A DNA stretch of 64,000 nucleotides, from contig NZ_JAKKUR010000001.1 of NCBI RefSeq assembly GCF_021890735.1, positions 1 to 64,000 on the forward strand. Direction: 5' to 3'. Of this stretch, positions 1-8,753 are shown one piece after another. The notes under the pieces are model-generated. The model was given only the letters and a program-made list of their open reading frames with translations, did not search any database and was not told where the DNA came from. Numbering within the stretch: the stretch's first letter is position 1; each line of letters begins with the position of its first letter. Position numbers and translations under genes: made by a program. This DNA comes from Thermanaeromonas sp. Lineage in GTDB: Bacteria; Bacillota; DSM-521; Neomoorellales; Neomoorellaceae.

Positions 1-99
1 TTCCCCAACGTTCCTGCTGCCCAAATGCCCATCCCCACTAAAATGTTACTCTAAGCCTAAAGAATTTATTCAACACCGGGGAAAAGATTCCCTTCTCAT

Positions 100-128
100 G
101 CATATTTTTTTTCATTCTGGATACCCTA
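100..128 (+). promoter_or_regulatory. Possible sigma-G/F promoter of gpr (weak)
   Basis: GCATA at 100-104 fits the sigma-G -35 consensus and, 17 bases on, TACCCTA at 122-128 keeps only the A and the final TA of the CATNNTA -10 consensus. The location and the sporulation role of gpr make it plausible, but the -10 match is poor. Bases 1-99 hold no gene that I can support. Confidence 0.3.
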
Positions 129-158
129 CAACAAGAAAACCAAGGAGGAAAATGGCCT

Positions 159-1136
159 GTGGACCGCTACCAGTTTTATCGGGTTTGTGGAGTAAACTTG
201 GACCTAGCAATAGAGGCCCATGCTCTTTTACGGGGCGCTACCAAGCGCGAAATTCCCGGGGTCAAAGAAGATAAGGAACATCACCCCCATGCAACTATCA
301 CAACCATACACATTTTTAATCTGGAAGGAGCCCGAGCTTTGGGTAAGACCCCAGGTACATACATTACTATAGAAGCTCCGGCCTTACTTAGGGCCGATCC
401 CCCGGTACAGGAAGCTGTAGCGCACCTGCTCTCACAAAAATTAACCTTACTGCTTCAAAACCTGAAAATTGGGCCAGCAGACCCCGTATTGGTAGTAGGC
501 CTGGGTAATTGGCAGGCTACACCAGACTCCTTGGGTCCCAAGGTCATCAGTGAATTTACTGTTACAAGACACCTGTTTCAATATGCTCCACAAACTTTAC
601 CTCCCGGCAGCAGGCCGGTAAGCGCCCTTTCTCCCGGTGTCCTTGGCACCACGGGTATCGAAACTGCGGAGATTATACGGGGCGTAGTAGACCGTACCCA
701 ACCCAAAGTCATCATAGCTATCGATGCTTTAGCTGCTGGAGACCTACATCGCATAGGTACCAGTATTCAACTTACGGATACCGGTATCAGCCCGGGTTCA
801 GGAGTAGGCAAGCAGCGTATAGCTATAAACCGTGACACCATGGGCATACCGGTCATAGCCGTAGGAATACCAACGGTAGTCCATGCCGCTGTCATCATCT
901 ACGAGACCTTAGCCAGAACACATCAAAGTATTCAGGCCGAATTTTGGACTGGAGATCCTAATTGGGTTAAAGGTTTAATCCAGGAAATATTAAAACCCTT
1001 CGGCGGTAATTTAACGGTCACCCCTAAAGAAATAGACGACCTAATCCACAATTTGGCTTGGGTGGTGGGAGCTGCCCTCAACCAAACCTTACATACTACT
1101 CTTCTAAAAACTAAAGCGGCTATTCCCCTACATTAA
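159..1136 (+). CDS. gpr: GPR endopeptidase (germination protease)
   Basis: Aspartic-type spore protease that degrades alpha/beta-type SASPs at germination; made in the forespore as a zymogen that processes itself. The 325-residue length is close to the usual 360-370, with a shorter N-terminus. Family landmarks are GLGN (114-117), TPDSLG (121-126), GVLGTTGIETAE (160-171), IDALAA (188-193) and TDTGISPGSGVGKQR (207-221). Residues near 11-20 (GVNLDLAIEA) resemble the SASP-like self-cleavage site. The start is GTG, 10 bases after AAGGAGG at 142-148; the ATG at 152 is in another frame. It converges on a SASP gene, a likely substrate. Confidence 0.96.
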   Translation: MDRYQFYRVCGVNLDLAIEAHALLRGATKREIPGVKEDKEHHPHATITTIHIFNLEGARALGKTPGTYITIEAPALLRADPPVQEAVAHLLSQKLTLLLQNLKIGPADPVLVVGLGNWQATPDSLGPKVISEFTVTRHLFQYAPQTLPPGSRPVSALSPGVLGTTGIETAEIIRGVVDRTQPKVIIAIDALAAGDLHRIGTSIQLTDTGISPGSGVGKQRIAINRDTMGIPVIAVGIPTVVHAAVIIYETLARTHQSIQAEFWTGDPNWVKGLIQEILKPFGGNLTVTPKEIDDLIHNLAWVVGAALNQTLHTTLLKTKAAIPLH

Positions 1137-1159
1137 AAAGGCGGGCTGAAAGCCCGCCT
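1135..1159 (-). terminator. Terminator of the SASP gene
   Basis: Perfect 9-bp inverted repeat (1139-1147 with 1151-1159, 3-base loop). The A-run at 1134-1138 becomes a T-run on the minus strand, so it ends SASP transcription. It follows the gpr stop directly but has no T-run in that direction. Confidence 0.85.
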
Positions 1160-1175
1160 GAAAAGGGAAAGAGGG

Positions 1176-1535
1176 TTAGACCATACCGGTAGACTGGGCA
1201 TTATACTGCTGAGCATTGAGGTTCAACCTTTGCCCACCGGTGGTAAAAGCGGGATTGGGGCCGCTAATCCGCCCGGTTACCTGCTCAGCAGCGCCCAGCT
1301 CAACATCGCCACCAAGGCCGCCAGCGGCAGTCCCGGTGAGCGTTTGCTCATAGGCGGCGATCATCTTTTTAACCATCAACCCTCCAACCGAGCCGTTTAC
1401 CTTGGAGGGCAGATCGCCGAGGTAACCGCTGTAGTTGGAGATCCCCAGCTCACTGGCCACTTCCTGCTTGAATTTCTCCATCTGAGCCCGAGCCTGCGGG
1501 ATCAAAAGGCGGTTGGTCCTGCCTCCACGGGGCAT
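1176..1535 (-). CDS. Alpha/beta-type small acid-soluble spore protein, C-terminally extended
   Basis: DNA-binding spore protein that saturates and protects forespore DNA and is degraded by GPR in germination. Residues 9-32 carry the first SASP block, including the GPR-cleavage-like stretch QEVASELGI (24-32), and NGSVGGLMVKKMI (47-59) is the second signature block. Odd features are an insertion of about ten residues between the blocks (35-45) and a Gly/Ala/Asn-rich tail (about 70-119). Total length is 119 against the usual 60-90. The start has an ideal AAGGAGGTG site 6 bases upstream. Transcribed alone from a sigma-G-type promoter and closed by a hairpin terminator. Confidence 0.93.
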   Translation of the reverse strand: MPRGGRTNRLLIPQARAQMEKFKQEVASELGISNYSGYLGDLPSKVNGSVGGLMVKKMIAAYEQTLTGTAAGGLGGDVELGAAEQVTGRISGPNPAFTTGGQRLNLNAQQYNAQSTGMV

Positions 1536-1567
1536 CTATTTCACCTCCTTAACCTTTAGTCTAGTTC

Positions 1568-1596
1568 TAGTATGCTTCGTAAGGACCCTTTTATGC
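1568..1596 (-). promoter_or_regulatory. Sigma-G (forespore) promoter of the SASP gene
   Basis: On the minus strand GCATA (1596-1592) and CATACTA (1574-1568) are separated by exactly 17 bases. Both match the sigma-G/sigma-F consensus (GHATR, CATNNTA). The -10 lies 33 bases before the start codon. The match and the target gene agree, so forespore expression is a firm inference. Confidence 0.82.
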
Positions 1597-1670
1597 CGAA
1601 GGACAGCTAGTATTATTTGGTCAGCATAAATTGTCATTACATACTTAACAAACTAAATTTATTTTTTGTT

Positions 1671-2066
1671 TTACAGCTTTCCGCCGTGCTCCTCTATAAT
1701 CTTTTTGGCCTCCCCTGCCCGATTTTCGGGTACCACAACCGTAACCAAAAAGCTTTCGCTTCCTGCCACTCCATAATCATGCAAACCCATTCCACTCACG
1801 GAAGGGTCAGCACCTAAAAGGGCCCTGGTGTCCGTTTTTACCTGGGGATTAACATCTGCACTGTACAAGGTTAGGCCTGTGATAGTGTTGGCCTGGTTGG
1901 CCACAGGGTTGTTGTACTGGTCATTAAAACGGACCCCAAATCGGCCTACCCTATCAAGTTGAGCTGTACGGAACCCGGCCTTCTTCAACGCTAGCACAGC
2001 CTCCTGGGCGGACCTGTTACTGGAAAAGTAAGCCAGTAAGGCTTGCTCCCCTTCCTGCAACTGCAT
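1671..2066 (-). CDS. Unknown protein, weakly YflT/GS17M-like
   Basis: 131 residues, no signal peptide or membrane segment. The N-terminal part (LLAYFSSNRSAQEAVLALKKAGF, about 9-32) and the C-terminal part (FLVTVVVPENRAGEAKKIIEEHGG, about 105-129) each look like a short beta-strand plus helix, the pattern seen in the general-stress protein 17M/YflT domain, here with a long Asn/Gly-containing insert between. I cannot name a function. Start ATG is preceded by GGGAGGTAAGGT. It lies between the SASP gene and recG with a gap on both sides and is probably its own unit. A spore or stress role is a guess from position only. Confidence 0.7.
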   Translation of the reverse strand: MQLQEGEQALLAYFSSNRSAQEAVLALKKAGFRTAQLDRVGRFGVRFNDQYNNPVANQANTITGLTLYSADVNPQVKTDTRALLGADPSVSGMGLHDYGVAGSESFLVTVVVPENRAGEAKKIIEEHGGKL

Positions 2067-2144
2067 ACCTTACCTCCCCCCAGAAATTTTGTCCAAAGTT
2101 ATTGAATACCCCTGATTTAGTTTATCTGGAGCAAAGAAAAAAAT

Positions 2145-4190
2145 TCATAATTTAAGTTGCTGGATTTTACTTTCGGCCAGCGCTCTCAAGACGGCAAATT
2201 CAGGACGGTCAAGGTACCCCGAAGAAATAAGGAAGTGGGCATCTTTTCGGGCTTGTTCCAGAGCTTTAAGGTCCCGCGGAAACTCAGCCAAGCGGAATTC
2301 CGGCCATCCGTGTTGGCGGGTGCCGAACAATTCTCCTGGCCCGCGGAGCTGAAGGTCTGCCTCGGCGATGGCAAAACCATCGTGGTTTTCCACTAATACT
2401 TTAAGCCTGCGCCTTGTTTCTTTATCATTGCTCTTTGTGACTAAAAAGCAGTAAGCCTGGTGGTGGCTACGAGCTATCCTGCCCCTGAGCTGGTGGAGTT
2501 GGGCCAATCCGTAGCGCTCAGCGCCTTCTATCATCATTACTGTGGCATTAGGTACGTCTACTCCCACCTCAATAACTGTAGTTGTAACCAAAATCTGGAT
2601 TTCTCCTTGGCGAAAACGCTCCATAATTTCTTCTTTTTCGGTAGGCCGCATCCTTCCGTGAAGGAGGCCTATCCTAAAATCCGGGAATACCTCGGTCTGT
2701 AACTCCTGGGCCTTGGCCGTAGCTGCAGCTGCTTCCAAAGCATCACTTTCCTCAATCAACGGACAGACAACATAAGCTTGCCGGCCGGCCAAGACTTCCC
2801 GGGCGATCAAGCGGTAAGCCTGCTGCCTCTGACTTTCGTACAGAATATAAGTTAAGACCGGTTTTCTTCCCGGTGGTAACTCATCTAACAGAGACACATC
2901 GAGGTCGCCGTAAGCTACTAGGGCCAAAGTCCGGGGAATAGGGGTGGCAGTCATAACTAAAACGTCGGGCAGCAAGCCTTTTGAGGAAAGTTCTGCCCTC
3001 TGGCTTACACCGAAACGGTGCTGTTCATCGATGACAGCAAGACCCAAAGCTTTAAAGTTTACATCCTGTTGGATCAACGCGTGAGTGCCTATGACAATAG
3101 GTATATACCCATCTTCTAACCCGATCAAAATTTTCTCTCTGTCTTTACGGCTCGTACTTCCAGTAAGCAAAGCTACGGGCAAACTCAAGGGGGCTAACAG
3201 ACGTTTGAAAGTTAAAAAGTGCTGTTCAGCCAGCACTTCGGTAGGTACCATGAGGGCCCCTTGCCAGCCCCCGGTAGCTGCTTTAAGCAAGGCCGCGGCG
3301 GCCACGATGGTCTTGCCCGACCCCACATCACCTTGCAAAAGCCTCGCCATAGGGCGGGGAGCTTCCATATCCGCGAATATTTCCTGTATGACTCTTTCCT
3401 GGGCTTTAGTCAACGAAAAAGGTAGATTACGTAAAAATCTTTCCACTAAAGTATTATCACGGCTATGGGCAATACCCGGAGCAATCATCCTGCGCTTATG
3501 AGTATGTAGAGCTAAGGCTAGTTCCCATATCAGTAACTCCTCATAAACTAACCTTCGTCTTGCCTGGCGCAACGCTTCTTCATCGGCCGGGAAGTGGATA
3601 TCTTTTAAAGCTTTGGATAAGGGTACCAGGCGATACTTCTCCCGCCATTTTAACGGTAACGTTTCCTCTACGGAGGGAAGGCATTCACTAAGGGCTTGGA
3701 AAATAACCTTACGGAACCACTGCTGCGTTAGTCCTGCTGTGGAAGGATAAAAAGGTACTAAATAGCCAGTATTCAGGCTTGAACCCTCATTATCCACCAA
3801 TTCATATTCTTCTACCTGGATTTCCGGGAAAATAGAGCGGCGGCTAACTTTACCGGTAAGAAGCACTAAGCTGCCTGGGGGCAGCCGCCGTTTAATGTAG
3901 GGTTGGTTAAACCACAGGGCATAACCCCTATGCTGCCCGTCGGATATCTCAGCTCGTACGAGCACAAGGTTAGGGCGTATATCCCTTTGTTCCCAACCCA
4001 CTACCATGACCCTTACAGTAACGGTTTCACCAGGGACTAATTGAGTTAAAGGCTTAAGCTGCCTCCGGTCCTCATAACGCCTGGGAAAGTGATAAAGCAG
4101 ATCCCCGGTAGTACGAATACCAAGATGTGCAAGCTTGGCCGCCTTCTTGTCCCCGACATATTTAACTTGAGCTACTGGCTTATTTATCAT
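2145..4190 (-). CDS. recG: ATP-dependent DNA helicase RecG
   Basis: Branch-migrating helicase that remodels stalled forks and Holliday junctions. The N-terminal wedge/OB domain (about 55-135) is followed by two helicase lobes: Walker A GDVGSGKT (287-294), DEQH box (388-391), motif III TATPIPRT, and motif VI QLRGRIARS. The 681-residue length is normal. It lies 18 bases after a DUF1858 gene on the same strand, so the two are probably co-transcribed. The start ATG lies in TTATG about 10 bases after GGAAGC. I see nothing unusual. Confidence 0.97.
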   Translation of the reverse strand: MINKPVAQVKYVGDKKAAKLAHLGIRTTGDLLYHFPRRYEDRRQLKPLTQLVPGETVTVRVMVVGWEQRDIRPNLVLVRAEISDGQHRGYALWFNQPYIKRRLPPGSLVLLTGKVSRRSIFPEIQVEEYELVDNEGSSLNTGYLVPFYPSTAGLTQQWFRKVIFQALSECLPSVEETLPLKWREKYRLVPLSKALKDIHFPADEEALRQARRRLVYEELLIWELALALHTHKRRMIAPGIAHSRDNTLVERFLRNLPFSLTKAQERVIQEIFADMEAPRPMARLLQGDVGSGKTIVAAAALLKAATGGWQGALMVPTEVLAEQHFLTFKRLLAPLSLPVALLTGSTSRKDREKILIGLEDGYIPIVIGTHALIQQDVNFKALGLAVIDEQHRFGVSQRAELSSKGLLPDVLVMTATPIPRTLALVAYGDLDVSLLDELPPGRKPVLTYILYESQRQQAYRLIAREVLAGRQAYVVCPLIEESDALEAAAATAKAQELQTEVFPDFRIGLLHGRMRPTEKEEIMERFRQGEIQILVTTTVIEVGVDVPNATVMMIEGAERYGLAQLHQLRGRIARSHHQAYCFLVTKSNDKETRRRLKVLVENHDGFAIAEADLQLRGPGELFGTRQHGWPEFRLAEFPRDLKALEQARKDAHFLISSGYLDRPEFAVLRALAESKIQQLKL

Positions 4191-4208
4191 AAGCTTCCCA
4201 GACCTTTT

Positions 4209-4466
4209 TTAGTCCTCCCTTTGCGCCCGTATAGCCTTATTAAGGTCTGCTAATAATTCTTCTAAGTTAATTCCATGCATTCGCGCTCCCGTCTCAATAG
4301 TTTCCGACATAGCACCCATACATTCCAAGCAACCCATGCCGTGACGGATAAAAATGGAACGTACTTCAGGATAGGCCTGTAGGACTTCCATGATAGAAAG
4401 GTCCTTGGTAATTCTAAGAGGTATAACCTCCGCTTTCTGTCCATGCCAACCTCTGGCCTGTCTCAT
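4209..4466 (-). CDS. DUF1858 domain protein
   Basis: 85 residues, almost all one DUF1858 domain: ITKDLSIMEVLQAYPEVRSIF, then HGMGCLECMGAMSETIE with the two cysteines (CxxC) typical of the family, then an acidic helix. The family is found alone or joined to hybrid-cluster and redox proteins; its biochemical role is unsettled, and redox or metal binding by the Cys pair is inference. A GTG nine bases upstream (4475) abuts the AAAGGAA ribosome site, so ATG at 4466 is the better start. It precedes recG in the same direction. Confidence 0.85.
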   Translation of the reverse strand: MRQARGWHGQKAEVIPLRITKDLSIMEVLQAYPEVRSIFIRHGMGCLECMGAMSETIETGARMHGINLEELLADLNKAIRAQRED

Positions 4467-4536
4467 ACTGTACACTTCCTTTGCTTTACAGTAGTTGAAG
4501 CCGTCTTCATCTTCGACAGCTTGCCTCCCCCTATCC

Positions 4537-4565
4537 TTGCGTTATAAAAAGAACTTTGGTAAAAT
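4537..4565 (+). promoter_or_regulatory. Sigma-A promoter of rpmB
   Basis: TTGCGT (4537-4542), a 17-base spacer and TAAAAT (4560-4565), ending 34 bases before the rpmB ATG. Confidence 0.7.
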
Positions 4566-4599
4566 AAGCGGCGTGATACTTTAAAGAGAGGTGGATTTT

Positions 4600-4788
4600 A
4601 TGGCTGTCTGCGCTATATGCGGTAAGAAAGCTGCTACAGGGCATCAAGTTAGCCACTCTAATATTAAGACCAAAAGGAAATGGTTCCCCAACCTCCAACG
4701 TGTTAGAGCGGTTATCAACGGTACCCGCCGCCGTATTTATGTATGCACCCGTTGCCTCCGCTCTGGTAAGGTCCAACGGGCGTTATAG
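4600..4788 (+). CDS. rpmB: Large ribosomal subunit protein bL28
   Basis: 62-residue basic ribosomal protein. It carries a zinc-ribbon pair: CAIC near the N-terminus (residues 4-7) and CTRC near the C-terminus, so this is the zinc-binding (C+) form of bL28. The core KRKWFPNLQRVRAV is typical. An in-frame GTG at 4591 is part of the ribosome site AGAGGTGG (4587-4594), so ATG at 4600 is the start. It is a single gene divergent from the DUF1858-recG pair and converges on ribH. Confidence 0.96.
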   Translation: MAVCAICGKKAATGHQVSHSNIKTKRKWFPNLQRVRAVINGTRRRIYVCTRCLRSGKVQRAL

Positions 4789-4833
4789 GGAGCCTGTTAG
4801 GAAATTTAAAAGGCGGGAGGAAGGGAAGTACCT

Positions 4834-5316
4834 TTAATTTAGCCTTCCTGCGGGGCCATCTAGATCCTTAAGAAGGTTGGCCATCTCTATGGCAGCCATA
4901 GCAGCGTCGAATCCCTTATTTCCCGCCTTGGTTCCCGCCCGTTCGATAGCTTGCTCCAAATTATCTGCCGTAATAAGTCCGTAGATTACGGGAACGCCAG
5001 TAGTCAAACTAACCTGAGCGATTCCCTTGGTGACCTCTGCCGCTACATATTCGAAGTGGGGAGTAGCCCCTCTAATAACAGCCCCCAAGCAAATAACGGC
5101 ATCGTAACCCCGCTGGGCGAGCCGCTTGGCAACAAGGGGTATCTCAAAGGCTCCCGGTACCCAGGCCACATGGATATCCTCTGCTCCAGCGCCATGACGT
5201 TCCAGTGCATCCAGGGCGCCGGATAATAAACGGTGAGTTATAAACTCGTTGAAACGGCTTACCACTATCCCAAATTTTAAGCCTTTAGCGGTAAGTTTTC
5301 CTTGAAAAGTAACCAT
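4834..5316 (-). CDS. ribH: 6,7-dimethyl-8-ribityllumazine synthase
   Basis: Condenses 5-amino-6-ribitylaminouracil with 3,4-dihydroxy-2-butanone 4-phosphate, the penultimate riboflavin step; the family forms icosahedral capsids or pentamers. Landmarks are [14 protein letters not shown] and [21 protein letters not shown], which includes the catalytic His region. 160 residues is the normal length. It is last in the rib operon, 37 bases after ribBA. The start is ATG, with GGGAGG about 11 bases upstream, a rather long spacing. Confidence 0.97.
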   Translation of the reverse strand: MVTFQGKLTAKGLKFGIVVSRFNEFITHRLLSGALDALERHGAGAEDIHVAWVPGAFEIPLVAKRLAQRGYDAVICLGAVIRGATPHFEYVAAEVTKGIAQVSLTTGVPVIYGLITADNLEQAIERAGTKAGNKGFDAAMAAIEMANLLKDLDGPAGRLN

Positions 5317-5353
5317 AGACTGTTTGTCCTCCCTTTACCTACTTTTTGGTTTC

Positions 5354-6565
5354 CTATCCTATCTTGAGCCAATGGCCTAATTTTTCTTTCTTAACCTGAA
5401 GATAACGGCGGTTGATACCGTTGGGCTTAATCTCAAGGGGTACCCTTTCTACTACTTTAAGCCCATAGCCTTCTAAGCCGGCTATTTTACGGGGATTATT
5501 AGTTAAGAGTCTCAATTCCCGAATTCCCAGATCGGCCAGGATCTGGGCTCCGATCCCGTAATCACGCAGGTCCGGGGGAAAACCTAAGGCTTCATTAGCT
5601 TCAACTGTATCCTTACCTTCTTCTTGTAGCTTATACGCCTTTATTTTGTTTAAAAGCCCGATACCCCTTCCTTCCTGGCGCATATACAGAAGCACGCCGC
5701 GGCCTTCAGCCTCGATCAGGCGCAGAGCCCTCTCTAGTTGTTCTCCGCAATCGCACCTTAAGGATCCGAACACATCCCCTGTAAGACATTCCGAATGAAC
5801 CCTTACCAGTACGGGCTGGCCGTCATCCACAGTGCCTTTTACTAAAGCAAGATGTCCCTTTTTCTCCAGGATATCTTCGTAGGCTATGGCCCGGAATTCC
5901 CCGTAACGAGTAGGCAGGTGGGCCTCCGCCACACGACGAATGAGCTTTTCTGTCCGACGCCGGTACTGAATAAGGTCGGCAATGGTGATTATTTTTAGGT
6001 TATGGCGCCGGCAAAACTCCATTAATTGCGGTACACGAGCCATGCTTCCATCGTCGTTCATTATCTCGCAAATCACCCCTGCAGGGTATAGACCGGCCAG
6101 TCTAGCCAGGTCTACAGCAGCTTCCGTATGCCCTGCACGCTTAAGCACACCGCCCTCCTTGGCCCGGATGGGAAATACATGCCCGGGACGGCGCAGATCG
6201 CTGGGTTTAGTGTTGGGATCGATTATCTTTTTTATCGTCAGGGCTCGCTCGTAAGCAGAGATTCCTGTTGTCACCTCGGCTGCATCTACGGAAACAGTAA
6301 ACGCCGTGCCTTGAGCTTCTGTATTTTCGGCTACCATAGGTCCTAACTCTAATTCATCCAACCTCTGCCCTATTATAGGCATACATATAAGGCCGCGGCC
6401 GTAGGTGGCCATAAAATTTATGATCTCAGGAGTGACTTTTTCCGCCGCTACAACCAGGTCTCCCTCGTTTTCCCTGTCAGGGTCGTCTACTACCACCACC
6501 ATCTTACCCTGGCGTATATCCTCCAAAGCCTCTTCAATAGTATTAAAGCGGAATTCTTCGGTCAA
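5354..6565 (-). CDS. ribBA: Bifunctional DHBP synthase / GTP cyclohydrolase II
   Basis: Makes both riboflavin precursors, from ribulose 5-phosphate and from GTP. The RibB half (about 1-200) has the metal/substrate loop [11 protein letters not shown] near 27-37. The RibA half (about 205-403) has the zinc-binding [16 protein letters not shown] segment and the RQEGRGIGL motif. 403 residues is normal. The start is TTG at 6565, supported by AGGAGGTGGGGGAG just upstream and by the family's usual N-terminus. Third gene of the FMN-riboswitch operon. Confidence 0.97.
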   Translation of the reverse strand: MTEEFRFNTIEEALEDIRQGKMVVVVDDPDRENEGDLVVAAEKVTPEIINFMATYGRGLICMPIIGQRLDELELGPMVAENTEAQGTAFTVSVDAAEVTTGISAYERALTIKKIIDPNTKPSDLRRPGHVFPIRAKEGGVLKRAGHTEAAVDLARLAGLYPAGVICEIMNDDGSMARVPQLMEFCRRHNLKIITIADLIQYRRRTEKLIRRVAEAHLPTRYGEFRAIAYEDILEKKGHLALVKGTVDDGQPVLVRVHSECLTGDVFGSLRCDCGEQLERALRLIEAEGRGVLLYMRQEGRGIGLLNKIKAYKLQEEGKDTVEANEALGFPPDLRDYGIGAQILADLGIRELRLLTNNPRKIAGLEGYGLKVVERVPLEIKPNGINRRYLQVKKEKLGHWLKIG

Positions 6566-6593
6566 TTCTCCCCCACCTCCTTAGGTGCCCGAT

Positions 6594-7259
6594 TTAAATA
6601 AAACCATATCTAGAAAGAAATTCCAGTGTAATTCCTCTTTCTCTGGCCTGTTCTATTTTCGAGGATACCGCTTCCAGACCGCAAAGACCTTCTAAATACC
6701 TTGCTATCAAATCTACCTCAATGTTTACCTCTTCACCTACGCCCTTTGAGCCCAGGATGGTGGTGTGCAGAGTATGGGGAATGAGCCCCACTTTAAAGGT
6801 AGAATCTCGCCGTTCTATCACAGTTAAGCTCGTCCCATCCAGGGCTATGGAACCTTTAGGAACCACATAGCGCTTTAGGTGCTCAGGTAAGCTTACCGTT
6901 ATCTCTTGAGCCCGCCCCACGGGTCTTCGCCCAAGTATACGCCCTACACCATCCACATGGCCGCTTACCAGATGCCCTCCCATGCGGTCTCCCCAGCGCA
7001 GGGCCCTTTCCAAGTTTACACTTTCTCCCACCTTTAGCCGACCCAAGTTGGTGACCTTAAGGGTCTCCTCCATTACTTCGGCAACAAAAGCCCCCTTTTT
7101 AATTTCCACCACTGTAAGGCAGGCTCCGTTTACAGCTATGCTGTCACCTACTTTGGTGCCTTCCAACACTTTTTGAGCTTGAATGACAAGGCGCGCTCCT
7201 AAGAAGTAAACTTCTACCTCCCTTACCCTTCCGATCTCTTCGATTATTCCAGTAAACAC
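6594..7259 (-). CDS. ribE: Riboflavin synthase, alpha subunit
   Basis: Dismutates two 6,7-dimethyl-8-ribityllumazine molecules to riboflavin. It has two homologous lumazine-binding barrels: MFTGIIEEIG at the start and MGGHLVSGHVDGVG opening the second near residue 93. 221 residues is typical for the trimeric enzyme. The start is GTG, with GGGAGG about 11 bases upstream. A 100-base gap without an obvious signal separates it from ribD upstream; 28 bases separate it from ribBA. Confidence 0.96.
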   Translation of the reverse strand: MFTGIIEEIGRVREVEVYFLGARLVIQAQKVLEGTKVGDSIAVNGACLTVVEIKKGAFVAEVMEETLKVTNLGRLKVGESVNLERALRWGDRMGGHLVSGHVDGVGRILGRRPVGRAQEITVSLPEHLKRYVVPKGSIALDGTSLTVIERRDSTFKVGLIPHTLHTTILGSKGVGEEVNIEVDLIARYLEGLCGLEAVSSKIEQARERGITLEFLSRYGFI

Positions 7260-7359
7260 AGGCCTTTAGCCTCCCTGTCGCCATCCTTTGGAACCCAAGT
7301 CCCGCTTAAGCTCTACCGAATTCTTTTTAAACTCCTTCCTTAACTGTAGACTCCCCCTA

Positions 7360-8469
7360 CTACGTAGAGTCTTTCTTTACTAAGCCGGTTATCATTATAT
7401 CGGTACCTGAAGGCTGGACCTCTACTTCCTCCAGTCTCCAGGCCTCATCCGGCCGACTTATGCCTGCGCCTCCTACAGGTCCAGGGGCCTCCCTCCCTCC
7501 AAAAATCTTAGGGGCGATAAAAACTATTACTCTATCCACTATACCGTTTTCTAAGGCTGAAGCGTTGACTTCTGCCCCTCCTTCTAGAAGTACACTAGTT
7601 ATCTCCCGCTCACCTAAAGTTTTGAGCAAGGCCGCCCAAGAAACCCGGCCCCGTTCGGAGGGAAGGATGAGCACTTCTACTCCCAATCTTTCTAATTCTT
7701 TTATCTTCTCCACCGGAGCCCGGTCAGTAGTAGCCACCCACGTGGGCGCCGGAGAAGAAGGATTGATAACCTTAGCGTTAAGGGGCAGCCTCAAAGAGCT
7801 GTCTAAAATAACCCTTACGGCATCCCGTCCTCCGGGCAAGCGGGTGGTGAGTAGGGGATCATCAGCCAGAACCGTTCCGATACCTACCAAGACAGCATCG
7901 TGGGTGTCCCTCAGCTCGTGAACCTTCTGGCGCGACGCCTCACAGGTTATCCAGCGCGAGGCACCAGTGCGCGTGGCTATCTTACCGTCCAGAGTCATAG
8001 CCACCTTCATAGTTACCCAGGGCAGGCCGGTAGTTATATACTTGCTGAAGGCTTCATTCAACCGCCCGGCTTCCTGCGCTAAAACCCCTACCTCTACCTC
8101 TATGCCGGCCTCTTTGAGCTGCCTTATCCCCTCACCCGCTACTTTAGGATTGGGATCGGGCATGGCTATGACTACCTTACGAATACCCGCAGCTTTAATG
8201 GCCTCGGTACAAGGAGGTGTCCGGCCGTAATGGCAGCACGGCTCCAAGGTAACGTAAAGGGTCGCACCCCGGGCCATTTCCCCGGCCGCCTTCAAGGCGT
8301 GTATTTCAGCATGGGGGGTACCTGCCTTCTGATGATAACCTTCACCCACTATCTTACAGTCCCGAACCACAACGGCCCCAACCGCGGGATTGGGCCTTGT
8401 CCTCCCCAGTCCCTGCCTGGCAAGCTCAAGGGCCCTTTGCATAAAGACCTTATCGTCAACCCTACACAT
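7360..8469 (-). CDS. ribD: Bifunctional riboflavin biosynthesis deaminase/reductase
   Basis: Deaminates and then reduces the pyrimidine intermediate after GTP cyclohydrolase II. The N-terminal cytidine-deaminase-like domain has HAE (in TPHAEIHA) and PCCHYGRTPPC zinc ligands; the reductase domain starts near residue 150 (MKVAMTLDGKIAT). The start is uncertain. ATG at 8469 gives the usual N-terminus but directly follows the T-tract of the leader terminator and has no nearby ribosome site; ATG at 8442 has AAGG five bases before it but removes nine residues. First gene of the operon, under the FMN riboswitch. Confidence 0.96.
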   Translation of the reverse strand: MCRVDDKVFMQRALELARQGLGRTRPNPAVGAVVVRDCKIVGEGYHQKAGTPHAEIHALKAAGEMARGATLYVTLEPCCHYGRTPPCTEAIKAAGIRKVVIAMPDPNPKVAGEGIRQLKEAGIEVEVGVLAQEAGRLNEAFSKYITTGLPWVTMKVAMTLDGKIATRTGASRWITCEASRQKVHELRDTHDAVLVGIGTVLADDPLLTTRLPGGRDAVRVILDSSLRLPLNAKVINPSSPAPTWVATTDRAPVEKIKELERLGVEVLILPSERGRVSWAALLKTLGEREITSVLLEGGAEVNASALENGIVDRVIVFIAPKIFGGREAPGPVGGAGISRPDEAWRLEEVEVQPSGTDIMITGLVKKDST

Positions 8470-8501
8470 AAAAAATAAAACCCCGTTCGGCCTCCTCGGG
8501 G
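8470..8501 (-). terminator. Riboswitch-linked terminator before ribD
   Basis: On the minus strand CCCCG (8501-8497) pairs with CGGGG (8485-8481), followed by a T-rich run (8480-8470) that reaches the ribD ATG. It is the expected expression platform of the FMN riboswitch. The only strong Shine-Dalgarno-like stretch of the leader (GAGGAGG) spans the end of the 5' stem arm and the start of the loop. Confidence 0.75.
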
Positions 8502-8521
8502 CAGGAAAAAGAACACTTTTT

Positions 8522-8642
8522 GACGTCTTCTCCCATCCAGACTTTCACTGTCGGCCCCGGAATTCCACCGGGTCAACTGCTTTTAAAGCAGCTCGCGGGC
8601 TTTCACCGCCGGTCAGGAATTTCACCTAGCCCCGAAGACGTC
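8522..8642 (-). ncRNA. FMN riboswitch (RFN element)
   Basis: Closing stem P1 is a perfect 9-bp pair (8634-8642 with 8522-8530). Read on the minus strand the conserved RFN blocks follow in order: GGGGCTAGGTGAAATTCC, GACCGGCGGTGAAAGCCCGCG, a variable hairpin (CTGCTTTAAAAGCAG), TTGACCCGGTGGAATTCCGG, then CCGACAGTGAAAGTCTGGATGGGAGAAG. It senses FMN and should stop transcription of ribD-ribE-ribBA-ribH when FMN is plentiful. Confidence 0.97.
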
Positions 8643-8649
8643 TGAATGA

Positions 8650-8679
8650 ATTATAGCACCCCTCACTTTCTACCGTCAA
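8650..8679 (-). promoter_or_regulatory. Promoter of the rib operon
   Basis: TTGACG (8679-8674), 18-base spacer, TATAAT (8655-8650) with an extended TGC before it. The -10 ends 7 bases before the riboswitch P1 stem. Confidence 0.85.
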
Positions 8680-8753
8680 GGGAAACGGGCTATCTCACCC
8701 GGTATCAACGATAACCTCGCTTACAGCAACTTGCCGTTCCGGCGGTATAGAAA

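Noticed and set aside
4531..4776. 81-codon minus-strand frame over rpmB
   Set aside because: It is the reverse shadow of bL28 and the promoter region, with no ribosome site or family match.
7460..7921. 153-codon plus-strand frame inside ribD
   Set aside because: Antisense to the reductase domain of ribD; composition (Ser/Pro/Arg rich) typical of an antisense frame.
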